NCBI RefSeq assembly: GCF_000350225.1
Contig: NW_005179310.1
Span: 62,001 to 126,000 of the forward strand
DNA length: 64,000 nt
Origin: Chondrus crispus
Taxonomy: Eukaryota; Rhodophyta; Florideophyceae; Gigartinales; Gigartinaceae
Direction of reading: 5' to 3'
In this document: one piece after another, positions 33,459 to 46,000 of the stretch
How the letters are laid out: every line of letters starts with the position of its first letter
Numbering within the stretch: position 1 is the stretch's first letter
Position numbers and translations under genes: made by a program
The notes under the pieces: model-generated
Databases searched by the model: none
Told to the model about the DNA's origin: nothing
Seen by the model: only the letters and a program-made list of their open reading frames with translations

Positions 33459-36400
33459 TTAAGCGTGAACGTCCGCGTTCACGGTTTGGGTGAGGTCTCT
33501 GCCGGTACGTCCCCGGAGGCGTTGGGCGTAACGAGACACCAACTCCTCCGGGACGTGAGTCCGCGCCGTCCAAGTGGGCGCGTCGTAATCCGCCCACTTG
33601 ATGAGGAACTCCGTAGTTCCGTCTTCCATAACTCGATGTCTCAGTAGCCGTTCGACGGCATACTGCGTTCCCGCGGTGACCTTATCGGCGAGGTCCCGCG
33701 GGGTCGTCGTACTTGCTCGTGGCACGTCTATCGGAGGCGGCGCGTACACGCAGCGGTCGGCGGAGACTCGCTCGGTGACCCCATCACGATCGATCGTGAT
33801 GGTTCGGCGGTCCTTTGGCGAGCACGCGGTAGGGTCCGACCGCGGGCGAGGCCAGCTTGTTCGATGTCTTAGCCCCATCGGTGGGGTTGAGATAAACGTA
33901 TTCTCCGGGACGGAGACGGGAATTAATACGTCGTATGCGTTTATCGAAGTCGCGCTTGTAGCGAGCCTGCGTGCGACGCAGGCTCCCGTAGGCCTTCTGG
34001 ATAGTCGAATCCAAGGTCTTGAGGAACTCGGCACGTTGGTTCCCCTTATCGGAGGGCGGCGCGTCGCCGTCCGCCCGTCGGAGAGAAAACTCCGGCGGTG
34101 GCCTGCTGAGCACGAGCTCAAACGGCGTGGTGCGTGTGGTGCGATGTACGTGGGAGTTGTACGCATACGTAAGCGGCCCCACGTACACATCCCAGTCGTC
34201 CTGGTGTTCACCCACGTAGTTCCGCAGCATCGAGGCGATTGTTCGGTTATAACGCTCGACTTGCCCGTTCGTCTGGGGATGGTACGCCGAAGTGTACAAA
34301 TTCGTTATCCCCAGAACGCGGCACGTGCTGTGGAAGAACTTGGCATTAAACTGAGGGCCGTTGTCCGAAAGCAACGTGCGAGGGACGCCATACTTGAACA
34401 CCCACGAGTCGCAGAACGCAACTGCGACTGTGTGCGCTGTTATCGTGCGGAGCGCAACGACTTGCGTTAGCTTACTGAAGCGGTCCGTAATCACGAGCAG
34501 GAACCGTTTTCCTGTCTTCGTCTTGGGGAGCGGCCCCAAGATGTCGATCGCGAGGCTCTCGAGGGGCCTCGTAGCTGGAAACAATCTCAATCGGTTGAGA
34601 TGTTTCCTCAGCTTCACCCGGTTCATCGCGCAGGTTCGACACCCTCGCACCGTGGCTGCGACGTCTGCAGCCAGGTGGGGCCAGTAGTACTCGCGTCGAA
34701 GTGCGTAGTACATACGGTTCTGGCCCGGGTGCCCCGCGATAGCCGGGTTGTGGCACAGGCGAAGGAGCCTGGCGCGGAGCGTCCGAGGTACCACGACCTG
34801 GACGATATCAGGGTCGAAGGGGTGTCTCCGTTTGAGCACCCCTTGGTGTTCCTCGAAGAACGCGGAGTCCCGGGACTCTGACTGTCGTGCCAAAACGGTT
34901 TGGCAGAAGTCATCCACGCGTTGCTCCTCGGCTATCTCCTCTATCGTAAGAGGGGCCGGAAGGTCGTCCTGCGGTGGGGCGACCGGGGAGTCGAGCGCGC
35001 CAGCCTCGGGGTCGTCGGCGCGCTGGATGTCGGCGGCGTCGAACTCGTCGTTCTCCTCCCAAAACGAATTGGGTCCTTGGAGGGCGGGGTCTTCGTCGTC
35101 ACCTCGCGGTTCGTCGCGCGTCCGTGCGCGCGACCTTGTTCGGGCTTCGGCTTGATTCCGTGTCGTTACGAAGACATGGACGGCCTGATGATCACAGCTC
35201 GCGGTACAAGCGTGGTCCGCGAGCTCGTTCGATACGTCTCGAACTGTCGTGCCCCCGTCGAAAGTGGGGATGTCGTCATCCACCTCGACGGTGGAGCGAA
35301 GGTCATCGGCGACCTTCGGCGACACGAGTCGTGACAGGGCATCGGGCACCTGATGCACGCGTCCGGGGCGGTACTGAATGGTGAAATCGTATTCAGCCAG
35401 ACGTAGCCGCCACCGGGTGAGTCTTCCGGAACTCTCGGTGAGGGACATGAGCCATCGGAGGGCGTCATGGTCCGTCCGTACGGTGAACTTCGTGCCTTCT
35501 ACGTACGGCCGTAGTGTGCGGACGGCCCACACTACGGCGAAGCACTCGCGTTCGGTAGCGCTGTAGTTGCGCTCACTATCGGACAGTGAGTACGACCAAT
35601 ACCCCACGGGGCGCCAGTCGTTCGGCTCTTCGTGCTCCTGAAGTAAGGTGCAGCCGAGTTGGTAGGCACTCGCGTCGGTGTCTATCATGTACGGACGACC
35701 GTGCCGGGGCAACGCGAGGATCGGCGGAGCGATCATGCACTTCTTAAGGTTCTCGAACGCCTGAAGTTGCCGCTCCGTGGGGCTATAGAAATCGGGATCC
35801 GAATCCTTGCGCGTCATGTCGGTCAGAGGACGCGCAATCTTAGCGAACCCCTTAACGAATCGGCGGTATACGTTACACGCCCCGAGGAACGAGCGCACTT
35901 GCGTCAACGTCCTCGGGAACGTGAACGTCTTGAAAGCGTCGGCCGCCGTATCGGCCACGCTCAACTTGCCTGGGGAGATGACGTGCCCCAGGTAGTGCAC
36001 CTTCGGTCGGAAGAAGCTGCACTTCTTGAGCTTAAGGGAGATACCGGAACTCCGCAGTAAGCTCAAGACGGTATCGAGATGCCTCGCGTGTTCTCCGTGC
36101 GTACGGGAGAACACGATCACGTCGTCGAGATAGACGAGGCATATTTGCCAGCGGACTCCGGAGAGTATTATGTCGAGCGCACGTTGGAAGGTGGCCGGTG
36201 CCCCTTTGAGTCCAAACGGCATGCGCAAGTGGCGAAACGTGCCCATATGCGTCGTAAACGTGGTCTTATCCCGGTCTTCCGGGGCGACCGGGATCTGCCA
36301 ATAACCGGAATTGCAGTCCAACGTGGTGAAGACGGCTGCATCTCCTAACGAGTCGATGCAGTCGTCCATCCGTGGCAGTGGATACGAATCCGCTGCGGTC

Positions 36401-38040
36401 TTCGCGTTGAGACGCCGGTAGTCTACGCAGAACCGAAGAGAGCCGTCTTTCTTCGGTACGAGCACCACCGGGGACGCCCACTCGGTGCTCGCGGGTTCGA
36501 TAACCCCTGCGTTCAACATCTTGTTGACCTCCTTCGCAACCATTTCGCGCATGGCCGGGCCCTTCCGATAGGGCATAGAACGAATCGGTTTCGTTCCCGG
36601 GTCGAGGGGGATGCGGTGCTCCGTGGCTTGGATCGTTCCAAGCGCACCGCTCCATAGACTCGAGTGCTTACGGAGCATCTCGAGCACGTGGCCACGGAGC
36701 TTGTCATCATCGATGTATGACAGGTCGATCTCTTTTTCCCAATCCATCGGTGGATTTTCGGGATCCTTTTGCTGGGGGAGTACAGTACCCCTCGCCGTCG
36801 GTTGGCCTAAAGGTGACCGTTCGACCGGGTCGAACCCCCTGCCCCCGGCGGTGGTCTCATCGTCGGAGTTGGATCGGCCAACTCCTACCCCACCGACTTG
36901 ATCGGTCAAGTCGGTCAGGTGTAGCGCGTGCGCGATCCCCTCGGCGACCTTACGTTCGGGAGTGAGGATCGCGAGGGGGTTGCGCTTCGCGTATCCCACG
37001 ACGGTGTGCTTCGGAAGCCTCCTTTCTCGTCGTGAGAAATTCGCGACGATGACGTCGAAGGTCTGATTCGGTAGGACCTCCGCGACGCCATTCGTCAGCC
37101 TCACTCCATGTCGGTGTTGGAGTGAGGGCTTGGGTTCCAGGAACACGAGGCCCCTCCCCGCGGTTGTCACACGCACGCGGGCTTGTGACATCGCGGGGAT
37201 GGTAACCCAGCGGGCGATTCGGATCGCCGGCGGGGCCTCCTCGCGTACGTCCGGCCGACCCGTGTGTCGCCCGTGTCGCCTGGTAGGGGGAGTCGACTCC
37301 CCCTTTCCGTCGACGATGGCGACAGAACCGCCTTGGCGTAGCTCCATTCGTTGGGCTTCGATGTCGATACATCGCACGTGCGTATCGATGAAGGCCGTGC
37401 CGAGGAGGACCGGCACGGCGAGCTGGTCCGCAACTACGAACGGAATTCGGAACACCGTGTTCCTCAACCGCACCGCCAGGCGGACGACGGCCGAAAGCTT
37501 GAGGGGGTTGCTATTCGCGCCTGCCAATCGTGGCAGAGGTGCATCGTGCACGACGTAACGCGTCCAATCGGGGGGAAGGTCGGCCTTCCTCACCAGATTA
37601 TACCCCGAGCACGTATCAACAGCGATCGTGCGGGGTTTAAATGCGTTTCCCTCGGTGGCTATCGAGCCGAGGACGTTGTAGATCTTCGACGTCATAAGGC
37701 AAATGACGCCGTCGACAACCTTCGGGGCGACCTTATCGGTGAGGTCGTTCCGTCGGGGCCCTCGGTTTCGGTGCTGGCCCCGCTTGCGTTTCCTTCTCCC
37801 CCTTCCTTGGGGCGTCCGCGGATCAGTGACGCCCCTCGGATTACTCGAGTCCGTACGACACGGACCTCTCTCCGGCGACCTTGGGCTCGCGGGAGTCAGG
37901 GGGTCGACCGAATCTTTTCGGTGGTCGTTGCCCCCGTCGCCATCGTTACGCCTCACCGGGACGTCGGCTGTCCCGGTGTCTTGTTCTCCTAACGTCGGGC
38001 CTTCGGAGGCCTCGACATGCGCTCCCTCCTGTATCGGCAT
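33459..38040 (-). CDS. pol: Element A pol region
   Basis: In order: an aspartic protease (VDTCSGYNLV), reverse transcriptase (VPKKDGSLRFCVDYRRLN, TTLDCNSGYWQIP, VYLDDVIVFSR), RNase H (MIDTDASAYQLGCTLLQ, TERECFAVVWAVRTL, VRTDHDALRWL), integrase with HHCC zinc finger (HNPAIAGHPGQNRMYYALRR ... CRTCA) and DDE core (AIDILGPLPKTKTGKRFLLV, LSDNGPQFNAKFFH, YHPQTNGQVERYNRTI), then a chromodomain (QYAVERLLRHRV ... FLIKWADYDAPTW). It is broken, with about one break near the C-terminal end. It is closely similar to pol of element B. Confidence 0.9.
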
Positions 38041-38180
38041 TACAGGAGCTCCCGTGCCCGCCTCCGGAAGCGGGGGATGTATTATCGGACAATACCCCCC
38101 GTGTCCTTGGCGAGCACGCGGGGTCGGGTCTTGTTCGTGGGGAAAAGACGGCTCACGCGACCGCGTGTACGTAACCGTCT

Positions 38181-40750
38181 TTACCCTTTTTTCGAACTAC
38201 CCGTGCTATCGGAGCTAACCTCCTGGCTATCGACGGCCAGGTCCTCTTCCGGTAGCCGGTCGCGTGGGTCGGGACGACTCCCCCACTGCGGCTCGGCGGC
38301 CTTGGCGAAGTACTCCGGTACTTCCGGGCCTTGACCTGCGGCGTCCGGTCGTCGCAGGATATGGGGGACGAAGCGAGTCGGCTCGCCTTCGTGACCCTCC
38401 GTGGGTAGAGGGTAGGGATCCTCTACCCAGTCTTGCAGGTACATTATCGCATTTTGTACCTGTTGGGGTAACCGAGAACGGTCTCGGTCCCCTCTCTGCT
38501 CTTGGCGCGGGTATCTTGTGTCCGCCTGGCGGTAGGCGGGTCAATCCCGACGATCGACTTCGTTACGACGGTACCCGCCTCCACGGGGGGCGAAGCGTGC
38601 GCCCCCACCCGATCGGTTCGGGAAGCCTTGACGCGGGGACGGCCCTCGCCCGCCGCTTGCCGGAGGAGATTACGCGCACCGGGGCGCGTCTCCATCTGGT
38701 AGCGGTAGTTCCTGTACGCCGTGAACATTCGTTGTTCCGGCGACAGGAACGGGCACGCGTACATGGCATGCCCGTACGTACGGCATAGCCAGCACACGTA
38801 CGCGCTGCCGTCCGTTGAGGCGAAGGTCGCCGCGTGCCGCGCCTCCTCATCGGTGAGGAGGGGCACGCGAGGCGCTTCGCCTCCTGCATCTCGGCTCGAT
38901 ATGTCGAGCTCTGCGACCCGGGGGTCTGTACCCCTTGCCACTCTTGGAGTGGCCGCGAAGGCGGTCGCGTAACTCGATGTCGTTCCGGTCGACATCGGTG
39001 AGGGGGTTCGTGCCCCCACGGGCCCTGCTCCTTGCGTAATGAGGACAGGGTCGGCCTGCCACTCATTCTCCCCGATATGGAGGGTCGAGGCGGGCGAACT
39101 TGTCGCGGCGGACTTCGTAGTCCTGCCAGCCTTCCCTGCCGGTTTCGAATCCGGCAGAGGTAAACCGCGCCGAGCGCGGTACGTTGTACCTTCCGCCGTG
39201 GCGATACGGCGGATGGTCGGAAGATCGGTCTTCTGACTGCCTGGCAGCCTTTGCACAGTTTCGGATACTGCGGCACGGCTTGCCGGTGCAAGTCCCCGCA
39301 CGAAGTAGTGCGCGAGGGACTGTTCGGAGAAGACTGCCGTGCATCGGAACGCGGCAGTCTCGAGTCGGTCAGCAAACGTGCTTTCCGTCTCATGCGGTTG
39401 CTGTCGCGCCGTAGCGACAGCGTCGTACGCTTCACCCAACACGTCGTCCGTGAGGTAGCGTTTTAAGAATTGATTCACAAGCCCCGGCCAGCTCACGTCG
39501 TCGTGGAGCTGGCCGGCGCGGAGGCCACGCATCGTGTAACTCGTATACAGGCGCTCCGCGTCGCGCTCGAGGAAGTGCGCGAGGACTCGTACCGCAACAC
39601 CTTCGGTCAGGTGTTGCGAGTTGAAGGTGATTCGGATATCCTTCAAGAACGGCAGCAGCTGGATCGGGTCGGTACCGTCGAAGCTGCGCATCGTGGGACG
39701 GATCCCACGACAGCGTTGGACGTACTTCGCGATCCGTCCCGCGTCACCCGAGGTAACGAGCCTCGAGGTGTTGTCCAAGCGGTACATACGATAGTCAGCA
39801 ACGGCGCTGAACTCTTGGATCATCGTATGTACCGGCTCGAGCCCGGGTTCCGCGGGACCCAGCGTGCCGAATGAGGTAACCGGTAGCGTACGGACGTCTA
39901 CCGGACCTGGATGCTCGGCGTAACTCGCCGGCGGGTAGCCGCCCCAGCGGGGATCGACGGGGAACATCGGTTCTCCGGATCCGCGGGCGGCTCCTCCACG
40001 GTCCTTTTCGTCCGCGTACGATACGCGGTCCACTTGCCGCCTACTTCCGGCGATAGGCGGCAAGGCTTGGGTCTCAGACGCGAAGTTCGCGTCTATCGGA
40101 GGACGGCTTCCTTCTGCAGTCCGACTGGTAGCGGCACCAGTCGGACGCCAACCTTCGGGGGCGGCGGCACTCGGAGGTACGGTACCACCGGGCCCTCTCG
40201 AGGGGGCACCGGGTAGCCTTTCGGCCATGGTACGTTCCATGTCACGAGCACGCCGACGAGTGGCGTCGAGCTCAGCGGAGAAGTGCGCGAACGCACCCAA
40301 TTGCTCTGCAGACGGAGAGGTTCGGTCCTCGGGTCGTCTCACCGAGGTCGGCCTCTCAGGGCGACCTTGCCCGGACGGTCCGGGCGAGGCGAAACGGGAG
40401 TCTTCGACGAGCACGATCCGCGAGTGTAACTCGTCGATCAGTGCTCGGAGATTCTCTAAGGACTGCGTCACTCTATCGAACCTCCCTTCACGCAGGGAGC
40501 GGAGTTCGGCCATACATCGAGTGTATACATGGTCCGATACATCGATCCGAAGGGAAGTACGGACTTCCTCGATGTATTCGGCTATGCGTTCGAACATCGC
40601 CGCCGCTCTTTCCTCGGAGGATCCGAGCGACGGTTCGCGGTCACGAGGACCTGCGTCGCCGTCGCCCGACGGGGCGGATGGGGACTGCACAGCGGCCGGA
40701 CTCAGATCCGCCGCTTCGGAGCGGATCGAGGGCTCAAACTCTTGGCTCAT
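38181..40750 (-). CDS. gag: Element A gag region
   Basis: A long gag polyprotein with a helical capsid-like part (SQHLTEGVAVRVLAHFLERD, then LVNQFLKRYLTDDVLGEAYD) and one CCHC zinc knuckle, CWLCRTYGHAMYAC (CX2C-X4-H-X4-C). The tail MYLQDWVEDPYPLPTEGHEG matches the tail of element B's gag. About one break. Gag and pol are separate frames divided by a short gap, as in element B. Confidence 0.85.
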
Positions 40751-40814
40751 CTCGACGGGATCGGTTCGCGGAGGGAAGCGGAAGTCTTCTCGGAGATCGG
40801 ACTCCAGGGACTTC

Positions 40815-40829
40815 TAGGTCGGGAGACCA
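40815..40829 (-). other. Primer-binding site of element A
   Basis: One base inside the right LTR the minus strand reads TGGTCTCCCGACCTA. This is the complement of a tRNA 3' end GGTCGGGAGACCA. A tRNA whose acceptor stem begins with C is expected, which in eukaryotes points to tRNA-Tyr (yeast tRNA-Tyr ends CGGGAGACCA). The tRNA identity is inference. Confidence 0.6.
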
Positions 40830-40830
40830 C

Positions 40831-41503
40831 TGTAGCATAAACACCCCCAACGGAGAGGGGTGTATGCACAGCTCGACGTAGACCCCGTCCGAACGGGAAG
40901 ACGGGGGTGAGGCGGGACACCAGCCAACGGCACCGGGCAGCGGGCCCGGGTAGCGTGGTAGAGCGGGAACGGGGAGGACGCCGGTATGCGCGAGCGGTTC
41001 GACGCCTCGACGCCCCGGCGCGGTACTGGGTGACGATCCAGTACCGACGGGCGGAGGCGGAGCCGGCTCGTGGGCGTACCGCGCGCGTCCTCAACCCGCG
41101 CTCGGTGCCGCTCTAAGGTAGTTAGCGAACGCTACCTTAGAATAAGCGGGAAGTCAGACCTTGACGGTCGGTGGGTGACAAGTCCGTGCTTGTCCTCCTC
41201 CACCGCCGCCGGTCCGCTCCATATTTAATGTACATAATAACCTATCATAATAGTACAGTACCGATGTACTGTAGCGACGTACTGTAGCGGTCGGTCGACA
41301 CTGTAATACTGTCAGCCATCGGGGCTGACAGTACACGTGTGCGTGCGCGCTCTTCGGTCCCGCGTGTACACGTGTACACGTGCGCCCCCCTGTACTCGGG
41401 GTTACACGTGGTGGTACTGTAGAGCATCGAGCTCTACAGTAACCGATCCGATTCTGAGTTGATCTAATCTAAAATAAAGCCCCAAGGGGGGGGTTATACT
41501 ACA
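40831..41503 (-). repeat. LTR of element A (right, 5' LTR)
   Basis: A 673-bp copy of the left LTR. The primer-binding site lies immediately inside it, so it is the 5' LTR for minus-strand transcription. Its outer edge directly abuts gag coding sequence of element B, in frame with the rest of that gag. Confidence 0.9.
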
Positions 41504-42923
41504 GCAACATCTGACGGAAGGGGTCGCGATTCGCGTCCTCGCCCATTTTCTCGAACGCGACGCGGAAAGATTATATACAAGCTACACTATGCGCGGAATC
41601 CGCGCAGGCCAGCTCCATGACGATGTGAGCTGGCCTGGACTTATTAATCAATTCATCAAGCGCTACCTCACTGATGACGTACTGGGGGTAGCGCACGATG
41701 CCGTCGCGTCGGCTCATCAGAAGCCGCACGAGACGGAAAACGCGTTCGCGGATAGGCTCGAATCGAACGCGTTCAAGTGCACCGCGGTATTTACGGAGCA
41801 AGCCTTTGCTCATTATTTTGTACGCGGATTGGCTCCCGCGACGCGAGCAGCGGTGGCAGAGACCGTCCAGAGGTTGCCCGCGAACCAAAAGACGAACCTG
41901 TCAATTATCAGACGCATCGCGACCGCAGAAGGAACCACGTTTCGCGCCCGACGCGGACTACCGCTGCCAGACCCGAAACCGGCAGCGAGGGGAGGGAGAG
42001 CCGCCAGGTCGAACGCGACAAGCTCCCCCGCGTCAGCCCTCCACGTTAACGAGGAGGATTGGGAAGCTGACCCCGTCCTCGTCATGAGAGGCGGGGAGTC
42101 TATAGAAGGCCGGCCGTCAACGCCGGCGTCGACGGAGACCACGGGCAGCTTTGCCACCGCGTTCGGGCATACCCCAGCGGGGATAGGTGGTCCGGACCAC
42201 TGCATCGCGGAATTGGACATTTCGCGTCAAAGAGGGGGACGCATACCCTCCTGTGTTCCCCGGCTCACCGAGGAAGAGGCTCGTCAGGCGGCGACCTTCG
42301 CCTCAGCCGACGGGAGCGCGTACGTCTGCTGGCTGTGCAGAACGCACGGCCATGCCATGTACGCGTGCCCCTTCCTCGCGCCGGAGCAGCGGATGTTTAC
42401 CGCGTATCGAAACTACCGATACCAACTACAGACGCGTCCAGGGATGAGGAACCTCCTCCAACAGTCGGTCGCTGGTGACCGTGGTCCGCGTTCGGGCCAC
42501 ACGAATCGCCCCGGAGGAGGCGTCCGTTTCGCCCCTCGCGGAGGAGGATACAGGCGCGAACAACGCGATTTCAGACAAGCCGACACGCGATACCCGCGTC
42601 AAGATGGAAGAGGAGAACGCGGTCGGTCCAGATTGCCGACAGGGGTACAGAACGCGATAATGTACCTCCAGGACTGGGCAGGGGATCCGAATCCCCTGCC
42701 CCTACAGGAAAGCGAGCGGGAGCCGACTCTCGCCGCCCCCCAGATTTTACAACGTCCGAACGTTGAAAATCAACCCCGCGAGGTACCCGAGTACTTCGCG
42801 GATGCTGCCGCTCCAGAGTGGGTAGGGCCAGGCCTGCCACTCGAACGGAGGTCCGGAGCCGCGTTGGCTACAGATAGCGGCGCGAGTAGCACGGATAGTT
42901 CAGGTAGCTCAAAAAACGCGTAA
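41504..42923 (+). CDS. gag: Element B gag (partial)
   Basis: The frame is open from the first bases after element A's LTR (QHLTEGVAIRVLAHFLERDA) and continues through the capsid-like region to the CCHC knuckle CWLCRTHGHAMYAC and an Arg/Gly-rich stretch. It ends with the conserved MYLQDWAGDPNPLP tail and a Ser-rich terminus. The N-terminal half seen in element A is absent. Confidence 0.85.
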
Positions 42924-43069
42924 AGGCGGTCACGTTCACGCGGTCACGTGAACCGTCTCGCTCTTATACCCCCGACCCGTCCATATACCCCTATCAAGGG
43001 CGAGGTGAATATTTACCGATAATATTCCCCTCGCCGCAACACGAAGTCACCGAGACCCCCGCCGGTCCG

Positions 43070-46000
43070 GTGCGAAAACAAGTATTTATCAAACGCAAAA
43101 TTACCGCGGCTTCCGTAGGCCCGGTACCACCCCACGAACGCGAATATTTCCCGACCGCCGGAGGTCGGATGCCACGGATCCGCCGTGAAGGCACCCGGGC
43201 CAGCGAGAGCCCGGTGCAAGAAGAAGAACGCGACGTGCGCGTCGAGAAGGCGCCGCATGAAGAAGTAACACGTGATCAAGGCGTGGGCCACTCCTTGGGC
43301 CCAAGGAGTCAAGAGCCGAAAGACGAACGCGAGGCCTCGGACCCCGACGGTCAAGGAAGAAGAACGCGAAGAAGGGGCAAGACGCGACGCCGACGCCCAA
43401 AGCGAAATGACCTGGCGCGAACGGCCACGCCAAAGATCGTCGAGGGCGTCGTCTGTCTGATGACGTCCAAGATCTACAATATATTGGGCTCGATAGCTTC
43501 TGAGAAGAACGCGTTCAAGCCGTACACTATCGCCGTCGATACGTGTTCTGGCTACAATCTGGTGAGGAAGGCCGACCTTCCTCCCGATTGGACCCGACAT
43601 GCGATACGCGACGCGCCATTGCCAAGGCTGGCCGGAGCAAACAGTAATCCGTTGAGGCTGAGCGCAGTGGTCCGCTTGGTTGTCCGGATTCGGAACACGA
43701 TGTTCCGAGTCCCGTTCGTCGTCGCGGACCAACTGGCTGTTCCTGTGCTTCTGGGCACCGCGTTCATTGACGCGCATGTCCGGAGCATCGACATAGAAGC
43801 CCAGAGGCTCGAGCTCCGGCATGGGGGCGCCGTGGCCATCGTGAACGCGAAGGGGGAGCCGTCTCCCCCAACAAGGCGACATGGACGCGAGACAAACCGC
43901 GCAGAAGTACGCGAAGAAACCCAGCACCGGATTCGGATCGCACGCTGGGTAAATGTCCCCGCTATGTCGCAAGTTCGGGTGCGCGTTACGACGGCGGGGA
44001 GAGGCCTGGTATTTTTGGAGCCCAAGCCGTCGCTGCAGCACCGCCACGGGGTGCGGCTGACCAACGGAGTCGCGGAAGTGCTACCAAACCAGGTCTTCGA
44101 GGTTATGGTCGCGAATTTTTCGCGTCAGGTACGACGATTGCCGAAACATACAGTCGTCGGATACGCGAAACGGAACCCTCTTGCCATCCTGACACCGGAG
44201 CGTCGGGTGGCCGAGGAGATCGCGCACGCGTTGCACATTTCCAACTTGGACGGCCAAGAAGGAAAATTAGGAGCAGGACGGCCTGACTCCACCGCGAATA
44301 AGAACGCGAACAAGAACGCGGACGAGGAGCACGCGGGGTACCAAAGTTTCGCGGAAGATACCGGACGCGTACAATATAAGGATACCAAGTCGGACGCGGA
44401 AGATTGGGAAAAGAAGATTGATCTATCACATGTGAAAGACGAGAAATTACACGTACAGGTGCTTGAGATGCTACGCGAACACTCAAGTTTGTGGAGCGGG
44501 TCGCTCGGAATGATCCGAGCGACGGAACACCGCATCCCACTTGAGCCCGGCACGAAGCCGAAACGCGCCATGCCCTACCGCAAAGGGCCCGCGATGCGTG
44601 AAATGGTCGCGAAAGAAGTGAAGAAAATGTTAAACGCGGGAGTGATAGAGCCCGCAAATACGGAGTGGGCGTCCCCCGTCGTCCTTGTCCCAAAGAAGGA
44701 CGGTAGTTTACGCTTCTGTGTGGACTACCGTCGCTTGAACGCGAAAACGCTGGCGGATTTGTATCCGCTTCCGCGTATGGACGACTGTATTGATTCATTG
44801 GGAGACGCCGCTGTGTTCACTACGCTGGACTGTAACTCAGGATATTGGCAGATTCCGGTCGCGCCGGAAGACCGCGACAAAACTACTTTCACCACCCAAA
44901 TGGGAACGTTCCAACATTTGCGGATGCCATTCGGGTTACGCGGAGCTCCAGCCACTTTTCAACGCGCGCTGGATATAATTCTATCACGCGTACGATGGCA
45001 GATTTGCCTAGTGTATCTAGGCGACGTTATCGTCTTTTCGCGTACGCACGCGGAGCACGCGAAACATTTGGACGCGGTTCTGGGACTTCTGAGAAGCGCC
45101 GGCATTTCTCTCAAGTTGAAGAAATGCAGCTTCTTTCAGCCACGCGTACACTACCTAGGGCATGTGATATCTCCAGGGAAGTTAAGCGTGGCAGAAACCG
45201 CAGCGGACGCGTTCAAGACATTTACATTTCCCCGAACGTTGACACAAGTCAGGTCATTTCTCGGGGCATGTAATGTCTACCGCCGCTTTGTGCAGGGGTT
45301 CGCGAAAATCGCGCGCCCCCTCACCGATATGACGCGGAAAGACGCGGACCCGGACTACGATAACCCGACCGCGGCTCAGGTTCACGCGTTCGAAGAGCTC
45401 AAGTCGCGGATGATTGCGCCCCCCATTCTCGCGCTCCCGAGATACGGACGGCCGTATATGATTGATACTGACGCAAGCGCGTATCAACTGGGGTGCACGC
45501 TTTTACAAGAGCACGACGGGACCAACGATTGGCGTCCCGTCGGCTATTGGTCGTATTCCCTCAACGATAGTGAGCGGAACTACAGTGCGACTGAACGCGA
45601 ATGTTTCGCCGTAGTGTGGGCCGTCCGCACACTACGGCCCTACATTGAGGGAACCAAATTTACCGTGAGGACAGACCATGACGCGTTACGATGGCTGATG
45701 TCCCTCACAGAAAGCTCCGGCCGACTGACGCGTTGGCGACTACGGTTAGCGGAGTATGACTTCACGATCCAATACAGACCTGGACGCGTTCATCAAGTAC
45801 CCGACGCACTGTCGCGTCTCATTTACCCGAGGACCGCCGAAGATCCTCGGAAGGCCGTCGAGGTGGATGACGACATTCCCACCTTCGACGGCACTATCGT
45901 ACGCGATGTGTCAGATGAATTACGCGACCATACTTGTACCGCGAAATGCGACCGCAACAGCGACCACGTGTTCGTCACAACGCGAAACAAGGCGGGGAGA

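Larger units (their letters stand above)
26963..41503 (-). mobile_element. Element A: chromodomain Ty3/Gypsy LTR retrotransposon, about 14.5 kb
   Basis: Two LTRs, gag, pol and a long 3' region with an extra ORF on the opposite strand. The pol order protease, RT, RNase H, integrase, chromodomain places it with the chromoviruses. The LTRs differ by under 1 percent, so it is young. It is broken, with about two breaks in gag-pol. The five bases outside the two LTRs (CCCGT and GCAAC) do not match, so no target-site duplication is visible. Its length is two to three times that of a typical chromovirus because of the 3' module. Confidence 0.9.

Noticed and set aside
33598-34470. A 290-residue plus-strand frame opposite pol of element A
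   Set aside because: It is the complement of the conserved integrase and chromodomain region, so its openness follows from codon bias of pol.
43013-44047. A 344-residue minus-strand frame opposite pol of element B
   Set aside because: Antisense shadow of the protease region; no counterpart with its own conservation pattern in element A.
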